DNA of 64,000 nt, taken from positions 558,001 through 622,000 of the forward strand of contig NZ_MDEB01000001.1 in the NCBI RefSeq assembly GCF_002939945.1. Reading direction: 5' to 3'. The translations under genes and the position numbers were made by a program. The notes beneath the pieces were generated by a model. It was given only the letters and a program-made list of their open reading frames with translations. It was not told where the DNA came from and did not search any database. Position 1 is the first letter of the stretch; every line of letters begins with the position of its first letter. Positions 28,431 through 35,883 of the stretch are shown piece after piece. The stretch comes from Xanthomonas arboricola pv. populi (GTDB lineage: Bacteria > Pseudomonadota > Gammaproteobacteria > Xanthomonadales > Xanthomonadaceae).

Positions 28431-29437
28431 TGCAGGCCTCCCAGCCGCATGACAAACACGCCGCAATCGTCGCGGCCTCGCGTGTAATCGCGCAACAGCA
28501 CCGCCGCAATCAGACGCGGATGGCGCGATAGCAGACCCGGGTGATCGCGCAGGTTCCAGCGTGACTGCAGGCCATCGCTGTGCATGATGAGCAGTTTGCC
28601 GGCGGCGTCCGGAAAATCGAACGGCTGCGCCTTGCGAAACTGCACCCCGACGATGCCCGGATGCGACGGCATGCCACGCACGCCGTCGCCATCGCACAGC
28701 GACGCGACGATATTGCCCACACCGGCAAAGCGCACCCGGCCGGTACTGCTGTCGAATTGCGTCACCGCCGCCGCGCCGCCGCGGGTACCGGACATGCCGG
28801 CATGCAGCTGCGCGATGCGCTCGCCGGGCTCGCCGCTGGCCGTGGTTGCAGCGCGCATCCCGGCGTCGGCAGCATCGGCAGCGCCTGGACCGTGGCCCAG
28901 GCCATCGATCACGGTGACGGTCGCCCGCTGCTCGCCAATCGCCAGATGCCAGGCATCGCCGCATACCGTTTCGTTGTGCAGCGGCAGACGGATGGCGCCG
29001 TACGGCACGTCCAGCTCGGCGCGTTGCTGCACGAACAGCCGTGCCATCACGACCGCGCCCTTGGCATCGGAATACGCGTCCAGCACCTGCGCCTGGCGCT
29101 TGATCGCGCCCAGCCCGGTGCCCGGCGTCCCGGCGGTGGAATAGCCATCGCGCAGGCCGTCCACGAGTGCGAACCCGGGGCCGCCGTCGATGGCGCAGAT
29201 CTCCACGCCCATGCCCTGACGTGTGACCACCGTGGACAACTGCAGCCAGCCGCCACGTCCATGCTTGACCATATTGGTGGCAAGCTCGGTGGCCACCAGC
29301 GCCACGCGGCCGCAGGCGGCCTCGTCGAAACCCAGCGTCTGTGCCAGCGCCGCCGCTTCGCGACGTGCCTGCCCAACCTGGCTGGTTTCGTCGACACGAA
29401 ACGCGCGCGTGACATCGCCGGCGAGCGTCACTTCCAT
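28427..29437 (-). CDS. RsbT-like ATPase fused to an RsbX-like (PP2C/SpoIIE) phosphatase
   Basis: A 336-residue two-domain protein. Residues 1-135 form an anti-sigma-type HATPase (VALVATELATNMVKHGRGG, AIDGGPGFALVD, TPGTGLGAIKRQAQ). Residues 140-336 form a PP2C/SpoIIE-type phosphatase domain (VTVIDGLGHGPGAADAADAG, RFAGVGNIVASL, MHSDGLQSRW, RDDCGVFVMRL). By analogy with Bacillus RsbX it should dephosphorylate RsbS/RsbR and reset the stressosome. The fused ATPase half is not part of Bacillus RsbX. It overlaps rsbT by 10 bases and the downstream kinase by four. Confidence 0.88.
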   Translation of the reverse strand: MEVTLAGDVTRAFRVDETSQVGQARREAAALAQTLGFDEAACGRVALVATELATNMVKHGRGGWLQLSTVVTRQGMGVEICAIDGGPGFALVDGLRDGYSTAGTPGTGLGAIKRQAQVLDAYSDAKGAVVMARLFVQQRAELDVPYGAIRLPLHNETVCGDAWHLAIGEQRATVTVIDGLGHGPGAADAADAGMRAATTASGEPGERIAQLHAGMSGTRGGAAAVTQFDSSTGRVRFAGVGNIVASLCDGDGVRGMPSHPGIVGVQFRKAQPFDFPDAAGKLLIMHSDGLQSRWNLRDHPGLLSRHPRLIAAVLLRDYTRGRDDCGVFVMRLGGLQ

Positions 29438-29823
29438 TTGGTGATGGTGATGCGCGTGCCCTTGCCGGCTGCGGTATCCAGGACGAAATCATCCACCAGC
29501 CGCCGGCTGCCGGACAGGCCCAGTCCCAGCCCGCTGCCGGAGGTCCAGCCATCAGTGAGCGCCAGGTCCAGGTCGGGAATGCCGGGGCCTTCGTCGCGGA
29601 AGGTCAGCTGCACACCCTTGCGGATGCCGCTTTCCACCAAGGCCCAATCCATGTCGCCGCCACCGCCATAGATCACGGTGTTGCGCGCCAGTTCGCTGGC
29701 GGCGGTGACCAGCTTGGTCTGGTCGACCAGACGCAGGCCGCACTGCACCACCAGCTTGCGTACCGTCTGCCGGGCCAGCACCACATCCTGTTCGGTACGC
29801 ACCGGTTGCGAACCGGTGGTCAT
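29428..29823 (-). CDS. rsbT: Stressosome switch kinase RsbT
   Basis: A 131-residue GHKL-type serine/threonine kinase. In Bacillus, RsbT is held by the RsbR/RsbS complex, phosphorylates both under stress and is released to activate its target. The ATP-site residues are present: Glu44 and Asn48 in ASELARNTVIYGGGG, DEGPGIPD at 77-84, and the glycine lid GSGLGLGL at 96-103. It overlaps rsbS by four bases. No RsbU homologue is nearby, so the released RsbT must have another partner; the coupled kinases downstream are the best candidates. Confidence 0.93.
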   Translation of the reverse strand: MTTGSQPVRTEQDVVLARQTVRKLVVQCGLRLVDQTKLVTAASELARNTVIYGGGGDMDWALVESGIRKGVQLTFRDEGPGIPDLDLALTDGWTSGSGLGLGLSGSRRLVDDFVLDTAAGKGTRITITKWK

Positions 29824-30182
29824 GAAGCGCGATCGGGTTGCTGCAACAGGCGCATGCCGCGTTCGACATTGAGCGCGGTGCGTACCGACGGCAGGGTCAG
29901 GCCCAGCTCGACCAGCGTGATCGCCACGGCCGGCTGCATGCCCACCACCACGGTCCTGGCATCCATGATCGCCGCCAGCCCGGAGATGGTGCTGATCATG
30001 CGGCCGATGAAGGAGTCGACGATGTCCAGTGCGGAAATGTCGATCAGCACGCCGCGCGCGGAGGTGGCGCTGATCTTTTCCGACAGGTCTTCCTGCAGCG
30101 TCATCGCCAATTGGTCGTGCATGTCCACCTGGATGGTGACCAGCAGCAGCTCGCCCATCCGCAGGATCGGGATGCGCTCCAT
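29820..30182 (-). CDS. rsbS: Stressosome STAS scaffold protein RsbS
   Basis: A 120-residue single STAS-domain protein. It aligns closely with Bacillus RsbS: the start MERIPILRMGELLLVTIQ, the TLQEDL segment, and LIDISALDIVDSFIGRM. Ser57 in this last segment corresponds to the RsbT phosphorylation site (Ser59 in Bacillus). VGMQPAVAITLVELGL follows. It forms the stressosome core with RsbR and sequesters RsbT. The start lies one base after the rsbR stop; the stop overlaps rsbT. Confidence 0.94.
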   Translation of the reverse strand: MERIPILRMGELLLVTIQVDMHDQLAMTLQEDLSEKISATSARGVLIDISALDIVDSFIGRMISTISGLAAIMDARTVVVGMQPAVAITLVELGLTLPSVRTALNVERGMRLLQQPDRAS

Positions 30183-30183
30183 G

Positions 30184-31026
30184 TCAGCCCGCCTTGCTGA
30201 CGGTCACGCCGATGCGCTTGAGCGCCAGCGCCAGCGCGTCGGACAGGTTGGCCTTGGTGACGATGCCCTGCAGGTCCAGCCCCAGGTGCACGATGGTCTG
30301 CGCGATCTGCGGGCGCACGCCGCTGATGATGGCATCGGCGCCCATCAGGCGGATCGCAGTGACGGTCTTGAGCAGGTGCTGCGCCACCAGCGTGTCCACG
30401 GTAGGCACGCCGGTGATGTCGATGATGGCGATTTCCGAGCCGGTATCGACGATGCGCTGCAGCAGCGACTCCATCACCACCTGGGTGCGCTGCGAATCCA
30501 GCGTGCCGATCATCGGCAGTGCCAGCACGCCGTCCCACAGTTTGACCACCGGGGTGGACAGCTCCAGCATTTCTTCCTGCTGGCGCACGATGATGTCTTC
30601 GCGGGTTTTCTGGAACGCCTTGACGGTGTACAGGCCCAGACGGTCCAGCAGCTCGGACAGCGCCCACAGCTGCTGGCCCAGATCCTCCGGCGTATCGGCA
30701 TACTCGCGCTGCACCAGCGCAAACAGCACCCGCTTGAGCGAGAAGATGAAGTTGGCGGTTTCCTGCGAATCGAAGCCACGGGTGGCGCGGTCGCGCGACA
30801 GATTTTCCAGGAAGCGACGCACCTCGCTCCAGTCGGCGCTGTCCAGGCTGCTGCCGCCATCCTTCAGGGAGGCGACCAGCAGATGCAAAAAGTCCGCGCT
30901 CTGGGTTTCGACGTCCTGCCGGGAAATACGTCCATCGCTGCCCAGGCTGGAGCCCAGCCATGCGGCCAACAACGCAGTTTCCTGGCCACGAATCGCATCG
31001 ATCGAGCGCTGCTGCAATGCCATCAT
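30184..31026 (-). CDS. rsbR: Stressosome sensor-scaffold RsbR
   Basis: A 280-residue RsbR paralogue. The N-terminal domain (1-150) is all-helical, consistent with the globin-like RsbR sensor fold, and ends in a linker helix (KAFQKTREDIIVRQQEEM). The C-terminal STAS domain (155-275) carries IIDITGVPTVDT. Thr205, Thr209 or Thr212 and Thr244 in IAQTIVHLG are candidate RsbT phosphorylation sites. The ATG at 31024-31026, followed by a second Met, is preferred because GGCGGGTGA lies just upstream. Whether the sensor binds haem, as reported for some Vibrio RsbR proteins, cannot be judged: no clear proximal histidine stands out. It is the first gene of the operon. Confidence 0.92.
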   Translation of the reverse strand: MMALQQRSIDAIRGQETALLAAWLGSSLGSDGRISRQDVETQSADFLHLLVASLKDGGSSLDSADWSEVRRFLENLSRDRATRGFDSQETANFIFSLKRVLFALVQREYADTPEDLGQQLWALSELLDRLGLYTVKAFQKTREDIIVRQQEEMLELSTPVVKLWDGVLALPMIGTLDSQRTQVVMESLLQRIVDTGSEIAIIDITGVPTVDTLVAQHLLKTVTAIRLMGADAIISGVRPQIAQTIVHLGLDLQGIVTKANLSDALALALKRIGVTVSKAG

Positions 31027-31561
31027 GAGATCACCCGCCGAGAGTAGAAGAGAGAAGGCTGGGCATGCGGGACGGTTGCGCCCCCTGACTGGCGCGGCGC
31101 CCCCCACGCCGAAGCGCTGCAGAGTAAAGCAATTCAGTTTCGGCAACCAGCGACGAACCTGTAGCGGTCAGAGGACAGTCCTGACGGAGTTTGACATTGC
31201 GGCGCACACGGTGAACGTGAGCGCGACCACGCCTGGAAAGATGCGATGACTGCCGGCCTGTTCCCCTGCCATCGGGCGCGACAATTGCGGCCGCGACGGC
31301 AACCGCTTGGCGACTGCCGCGGCCCGGCCCGGCCACGGATCGCTGCGCAACGGTGGTGCCGGCTCTGCGGGCAGACCCATTCCTCAAGCCGCCCCGAACC
31401 GATCGCGGCCGCATCCCATGTCAGCGGACGCGATCGGCGTATCGCAGGCGCTTGCCCACAACCGGCACCGCATGCAACGCGCTGTGCCATCGACAGGGTG
31501 TCTGCACGGCGGCCGGGCATGGTCTGATCGCACCCTGCTTTTTCTCAGGTGGTTGCCCTCC
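31027..31561. other. Divergent promoter region between rsbR and the OYE-family gene
   Basis: A 535-base gap that must contain the stressosome operon promoter (minus) and the oxidoreductase promoter (plus). Frames crossing it have no protein homology. I found no convincing operator. Confidence 0.45.
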
Positions 31562-32662
31562 ATGTCATCGCTGTTCTCTCCTTATCAACTCAAGGACGTC
31601 ACGCTGCGCAACCGCATCGCGATTCCTCCCATGTGCCAGTACACCGCCGTCGACGGCCTCAGCAACGCATGGCATCAGGTGCATTACGCCAGCATGGCGC
31701 GCGGCGGTGCGGGCCTGGTGATCGTCGAAGCCACCGGCGTCTCGCCGGAAGGACGCATCACCGCCGGTTGCCTGGGCCTGTGGAACGACGCCCAGGCCGA
31801 GGGACTGGCGCGCATCGCGGCATCGATCAGCGCTGCCGGCGCCGTGCCGGGGATCCAGATCGGCCACGCCGGGCGCAAGGCCAGTGCCAACCTGCCGTGG
31901 GAAGGCGACGACCACATCGCCGACGGCGACCCGCGTGGCTGGGACACCATCTCGCCCTCGGCGATCGCCTTCGGCGGTGGCCTGCCCAAAGTGCCGCGTG
32001 AGATGACGCAGGACGACATCGACCGCGTGCGCGGCGATTTTGTCGCCGCCGCGCAGCGCGCGCGCGATGCCGGCTTCCAGTGGCTGGAGCTGCATTTTGC
32101 GCATGGCTATCTGGCGCAGAGCTTCTTCTCGGTACACGCCAATCATCGCCAGGATCACTACGGCGGCACCGCCGAAAACCGCGCGCGGTTCCTGCTGGAA
32201 ACGCTGCAAGCCGTGCGTGCGGTCTGGCCGGAACACCTGCCGCTCACCGCGCGCTTCGGCGTGATCGAATTCGACGGCCGCGACGAACAGACCTTGCAGG
32301 AAGCCATCGCACTGACGCGCAACTTCAGGCAAAGCGGCCTGGATCTGCTCAACGTGAGCATCGGCTTCAGCACCCCGACCGCGCAGATTCCGTGGGCGCC
32401 TGCCTTGCTGGCGCCTTACTCCGAACGCGTCAGCCGCGAGGCGCAGCTGCCGGTTGCCTCGTCCTGGAACATCGACGATCCGCTGGAAGCCGACCGCGTC
32501 GTCGGCGCCGGACAGATGGAGCTGGTGATGGTCGGCCGCGCGCATCTGGCCAACCCGCATTGGCCGTATCACGCCGCGTTGGCGCTGGACGAAGAACGCC
32601 CGTCGTGGGTGCTGCCGCCCTCGTACGCGCACTGGCTGGAGCGTTACGGCAAGCGCGGCTGA
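31562..32662 (+). CDS. NADH:flavin oxidoreductase, old yellow enzyme family (YqjM-like)
   Basis: An FMN-dependent ene-reductase that reduces activated C=C bonds with NAD(P)H, probably in detoxification of electrophiles. The 366-residue TIM barrel has RNRIAIPPMCQYTAVDG near 20-35, including the cysteine typical of the YqjM subgroup. GIQIGHAGRKAS near 100, WLELHFAHGYLAQSFFS near 180 and the late LVMVGRAHLANPHWP phosphate-binding segment are also present. The ATG at 31562 gives family length. It is divergent from the stressosome operon and convergent with the TPR gene. Confidence 0.93.
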   Translation: MSSLFSPYQLKDVTLRNRIAIPPMCQYTAVDGLSNAWHQVHYASMARGGAGLVIVEATGVSPEGRITAGCLGLWNDAQAEGLARIAASISAAGAVPGIQIGHAGRKASANLPWEGDDHIADGDPRGWDTISPSAIAFGGGLPKVPREMTQDDIDRVRGDFVAAAQRARDAGFQWLELHFAHGYLAQSFFSVHANHRQDHYGGTAENRARFLLETLQAVRAVWPEHLPLTARFGVIEFDGRDEQTLQEAIALTRNFRQSGLDLLNVSIGFSTPTAQIPWAPALLAPYSERVSREAQLPVASSWNIDDPLEADRVVGAGQMELVMVGRAHLANPHWPYHAALALDEERPSWVLPPSYAHWLERYGKRG

Positions 32663-32719
32663 TCGGACAGATGCGATGGACTGCGAGATTGCGGTACATG
32701 CGAATGCTTAGGTCTGCTG

Positions 32720-32975
32720 CGGGCGCCTCCAGCGAGTCTCCAGGGATGGATTCCCGGCGTGTCCCGACACCGGATGCGGCGCTGCGCTGCCGACCAGCGC
32801 CGCAGACCGGGCAATCTTGTGCAAGGCCTCCGCCGGTTCCATGCGAACGCTTCGGTCTGCTGCGGGCGCTTGCACCAGCGGTTGTTGTCGGTTGCTGAAA
32901 GAAATGCGAACAGCCAGATGAGCTGCACGTTCTTCCGAGCGTCCATTCCTGGCGACGTGACAGCAGATGGATGGC
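32720..32975 (+). repeat. Direct repeat block, copy 1
   Basis: It shares with copy 2 the landmarks GGATGGATTC, CGGCGTGTCCCGACAC, CTTCGGTCTG, GGGCGCTTGCAC, TTGTCGGTTG and GAGCTGCAC in the same order, with scattered substitutions. It lacks the palindromic insertion found in copy 2 and so represents the uninterrupted form. Confidence 0.75.
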
Positions 32976-33080
32976 TTACTGATTACATCGGCCACGAAGT
33001 CCGCAGGCATCAACACGTGCTTGAAGTATTGCTTGCGGATCAGCGATAGCGATCTTGGGAGCGTGGTGCCGCGTCCGGGG

Positions 33081-33146
33081 GCGGGACCGTGTGGCGGCAT
33101 GGATGTCGCCACCGAGCCTCCAAGGATGGATTCACGGCGTGTCCCG
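33081..33146 (+). repeat. Repeat unit related to the palindromic insertion, opposite orientation
   Basis: GCGGGACC, then GGCGGCATGGATGTCGCC, CGAGCCTCC and CGGCGTGTCCC. Its reverse complement matches the interior of the element at 33248-33349, so the same unit is present here in both orientations about 180 bases apart. Confidence 0.65.
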
Positions 33147-33440
33147 ACACTGGATGCGGCGCCGCGCCGCCGACCAACTCCGCGCACCGATCAATCTTGC
33201 GAACGACATTTACCGGTTCTACGCGAATGTTTCGGTCTGCCGAGGGCGCTTGCACGCGTACCAGCGTGGGACACGCCGCAAGTACGTCCCTGTAGGCTCT
33301 GGCGCGGCATCCATGCCGCTCAAGGTCCCACGCCGGTACGCGCGCAAGCACCACCAGTTATTGTCGGTTGCGGAAAGAAATACCGAGCGCCCGCTGAGCT
33401 GCACATCCTTCAGAACGTCACCATTCCTGACGACATACCA
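33113..33440 (+). repeat. Direct repeat block, copy 2 (interrupted)
   Basis: A diverged copy of 32720-32975. The order of landmarks is the same, but the block is split after GGGCGCTTGCAC by a 102-base palindromic element and resumes at CACCAGTTATTGTCGG. Confidence 0.75.
33248..33349. mobile_element. Short palindromic insertion (MITE/REP-like) with 24-base terminal inverted repeats
   Basis: The left arm at 33248-33271 (GCTTGCACGCGTACC... GTGGGA) matches the reverse complement of the right arm at 33326-33349 at 22 of 24 positions. The interior of 54 bases contains CGGCATCCATGCCG. The element has no coding capacity. It is absent from the otherwise parallel block at 32720-32975, which gives an empty-site comparison. 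Confidence 0.65.
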
Positions 33441-33534
33441 GCAGTTGGCACGCAACCACGCATGCCAATCCCGAATGCCCAATCCCGGCGGCGGCCGCGT
33501 CAGCAGCTAATGCGCGACGAGCTTGATCGCCGCC

Positions 33535-35859
33535 CTACAGCCCGTAACGCTCCACCGCATCCAGATGCGGGCGCGGGTCCTGATCGCAGGCCTCGGCCAG
33601 GCGCAGCCAGCACATCGGGTGCGCCCACTGCGCGGTGGTGGCCAGCAGGACGCGATGCAGTTCCAGCGGCGGCGCCGCTTCCGGCAGCGCCACGGTGAAC
33701 AGCACGCCCGGCAGACCTGTGCTCGCGTCTTCCGGGTCGAATGCGTCCGCGTGTTCCGGATCGACCACGCGATAATCGTCGCGGCTGTGCAGCCACAGCT
33801 TCCAGCCACGCGCTTCGATGTCCTGCCGCAGGGCCTCGATCGCCTGCTCGCCGGGATGCACGCCATCCACCAGCCAGCTGCTGCCGTAACCGCCCGCCTC
33901 CAGCATATGCACCTGCGCATAGGTCGGCACGAAGCGCTCGCGCTCGGCTTCGTCGTCCGGCGGCGGATACAGCAATTCCGCATCGAACACCACCCAGTCG
34001 GCGACATGCTGGCGCCGATGCGCCGGTGCATTTTCGACGATACGCGCGGTGACCGGGCCGGTGCGCCGCGCGTAGTACTCGGCTACTTCGCCGTCATCCA
34101 CGCAACGCACGATCACCCAACCCCAGGTTTCTTCGACCACGCCACCGGTGCTGCTCAGCTCCATGCCGAGCGCCTGCGCCGAGGCGCGCACCGCGTCCCA
34201 CTGCTGCGCCGCGCTGGCCGCGGTCATGTGATCCCAATGCGCAGAGCGCGGTTCTTCCATCAACTCGGTCAGCTGTCGATACACATCGGCGGCTTCGGCA
34301 AAACGGCCGGTGTTGAGATACATGCGCCCCAGCAACCCGCGCGCGCCATGCGAGCCGGGCGATAGTGCCAGCAACGCGGTGCAGGCCTGTTCCAGCGCCG
34401 GCCAATCGGCCAGTCGCTGGGCCAGCTGCGCCTCGCACCACAGCGCCGCCACCGGCACCAGCGGACGATACAGCTGCGCCAGCCGACGCAGGCCGGCCTC
34501 ATCGCCACGGCCCAGCAGCAGGTTCATCAGCCGGAAGGTCGGGCTGGTTTCGCGATCGGCATGCCGCTGCACGAATGCCCACAGCAGCGCGATCGCCTCA
34601 TCGTCGGCCGCACACGCACTCAATGCCGACGCCGTGGTATCCACCAACTCGGCATCGTCGGGAAGCTCGGCCACTGCCTGCAGCAACCACTGCGCCTCGC
34701 GCTCGGGGTTACGCGCCACGTCTTCGGCCTGCGCATCCAGCCATTCCAGCAACTGCGCGGCCGGCACCGGCGCCGGCTCGCCCGCCGGTGCGGTCTCGAT
34801 GCGCGCAGCCAGGCCGTCCAGCAGTTGGGTGGCGCCACGGTCCTGGCGCAATTTGGGCACATGCGCACGCGCAAGCGCCAGGTGCCGGCGCGCAGTCCAC
34901 ACCGCGCCACGCTGCAACGCCAGCTCGATCGCCATCTCTGCCGCGTCGATCAGGATGCGATGCGCCCCGACCTGCGCGTAATGATCCAGCATCACCTGCA
35001 GGCGGCCGCCCAGATCCCAGGTATTGCGCTCGGGCTGGTGCGATACCAGCACCACCACCGCACGCAACCAGTGCAGGCGGTAGCGCGGCGCGACCTCGCG
35101 CCACGGCAGAAAGGCCTCCAGCGCTTCGTCGTCGCGATTCAACATTGCCAATGCACGGGCTTTCTGCAAGCGCCGCGGCTGACTGCAGTTGGCCCACTCC
35201 GCCCCTTCGCGCGCGGCTTCGCGCTCGCGCTGCTCGATCAGCGCCAGCGCCTCTTCCGCGCGCCCGAGCGAAAGCAGGATCGAGATGCGCATGTCCGGCA
35301 CGCCGTCGTAGATCTGTCCGCCATGCGCAAGAATGGTCTGCGACTGCGCTTCCAGATAACTCAGTGCCGCCTCGCCGCGTCCATCGTCGAGCAAGGCATC
35401 GGCTTTTTCGCAGCTCAGGCACTGGTAGCACGACCAGCTCGGATCGATGCGGCCCAGCGTTTCCTCGCACACCTCGATCCGCTCTTCCACCCAGCCCGGA
35501 CCATCGATATTGGCATAGCACGCGGCCAGATCCTGGGTCACGCACACCGACTGCGGGCACTCCACCGCATCGGCGCGATGCGCGCGTTCGAAGAGCGTCA
35601 CCGCATCGCTCAGCGCACGCTCGCCCTCGCACAGATTGCCGACCCGGTTGCGCATTTCCCAATGTCCGACGAACACCTCCAGCCACGGATTGGCCAGCGT
35701 CTTGCCCAGCGCACGCGCCTCGGGCAACAGCGCTTCGGCGCGTTCGATCTGCAGGTCGCAAATATGGTCGGTCAGGCGCGTCAGTAGCTGCGCATTCTGC
35801 GGCTGCCCGGCCTCGCCCAGATCGTCCTGCAGCTTCTCTACCCAGTTCCAGATTTCCAT
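33535..35859 (-). CDS. Large TPR-like protein, partner of the adjacent Hsp90
   Basis: Function unknown. The 774-residue protein is mostly helical. Residues about 30-545 are repeat-rich in the TPR style (for example GARGLLGRMYLNTGRFAEAADVYRQL near 500-525), with a Cys-containing SCYQCLSCEKAD segment near 140. The C-terminal 200 residues form a different, mixed domain (WGWVIVRCVDDGEVAEYYARR, WVVFDAELLYPP, YGSSWLVDG) that I do not recognise. No signal peptide or membrane span is visible. It starts 24 bases after the Hsp90 gene and is surely co-transcribed with it. TPR proteins are common Hsp90 partners in eukaryotes, so a co-chaperone or client-adaptor role is a reasonable inference. Confidence 0.7.
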   Translation of the reverse strand: MEIWNWVEKLQDDLGEAGQPQNAQLLTRLTDHICDLQIERAEALLPEARALGKTLANPWLEVFVGHWEMRNRVGNLCEGERALSDAVTLFERAHRADAVECPQSVCVTQDLAACYANIDGPGWVEERIEVCEETLGRIDPSWSCYQCLSCEKADALLDDGRGEAALSYLEAQSQTILAHGGQIYDGVPDMRISILLSLGRAEEALALIEQREREAAREGAEWANCSQPRRLQKARALAMLNRDDEALEAFLPWREVAPRYRLHWLRAVVVLVSHQPERNTWDLGGRLQVMLDHYAQVGAHRILIDAAEMAIELALQRGAVWTARRHLALARAHVPKLRQDRGATQLLDGLAARIETAPAGEPAPVPAAQLLEWLDAQAEDVARNPEREAQWLLQAVAELPDDAELVDTTASALSACAADDEAIALLWAFVQRHADRETSPTFRLMNLLLGRGDEAGLRRLAQLYRPLVPVAALWCEAQLAQRLADWPALEQACTALLALSPGSHGARGLLGRMYLNTGRFAEAADVYRQLTELMEEPRSAHWDHMTAASAAQQWDAVRASAQALGMELSSTGGVVEETWGWVIVRCVDDGEVAEYYARRTGPVTARIVENAPAHRRQHVADWVVFDAELLYPPPDDEAERERFVPTYAQVHMLEAGGYGSSWLVDGVHPGEQAIEALRQDIEARGWKLWLHSRDDYRVVDPEHADAFDPEDASTGLPGVLFTVALPEAAPPLELHRVLLATTAQWAHPMCWLRLAEACDQDPRPHLDAVERYGL

Positions 35860-35883
35860 CGTGTTGCTCCTTCGATGCGGCGC

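Larger units (their letters stand above)
32663..33534. other. Non-coding repeat-rich region
   Basis: An 872-base gap with no credible gene. It contains two diverged direct copies of a block of about 230 bases (32720-32975 and 33113-33440), a 102-base palindromic insertion in the second copy, and degenerate heptads at about 33466-33487. The sequence looks like accumulated intergenic repeats between two convergent genes. Confidence 0.7.
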
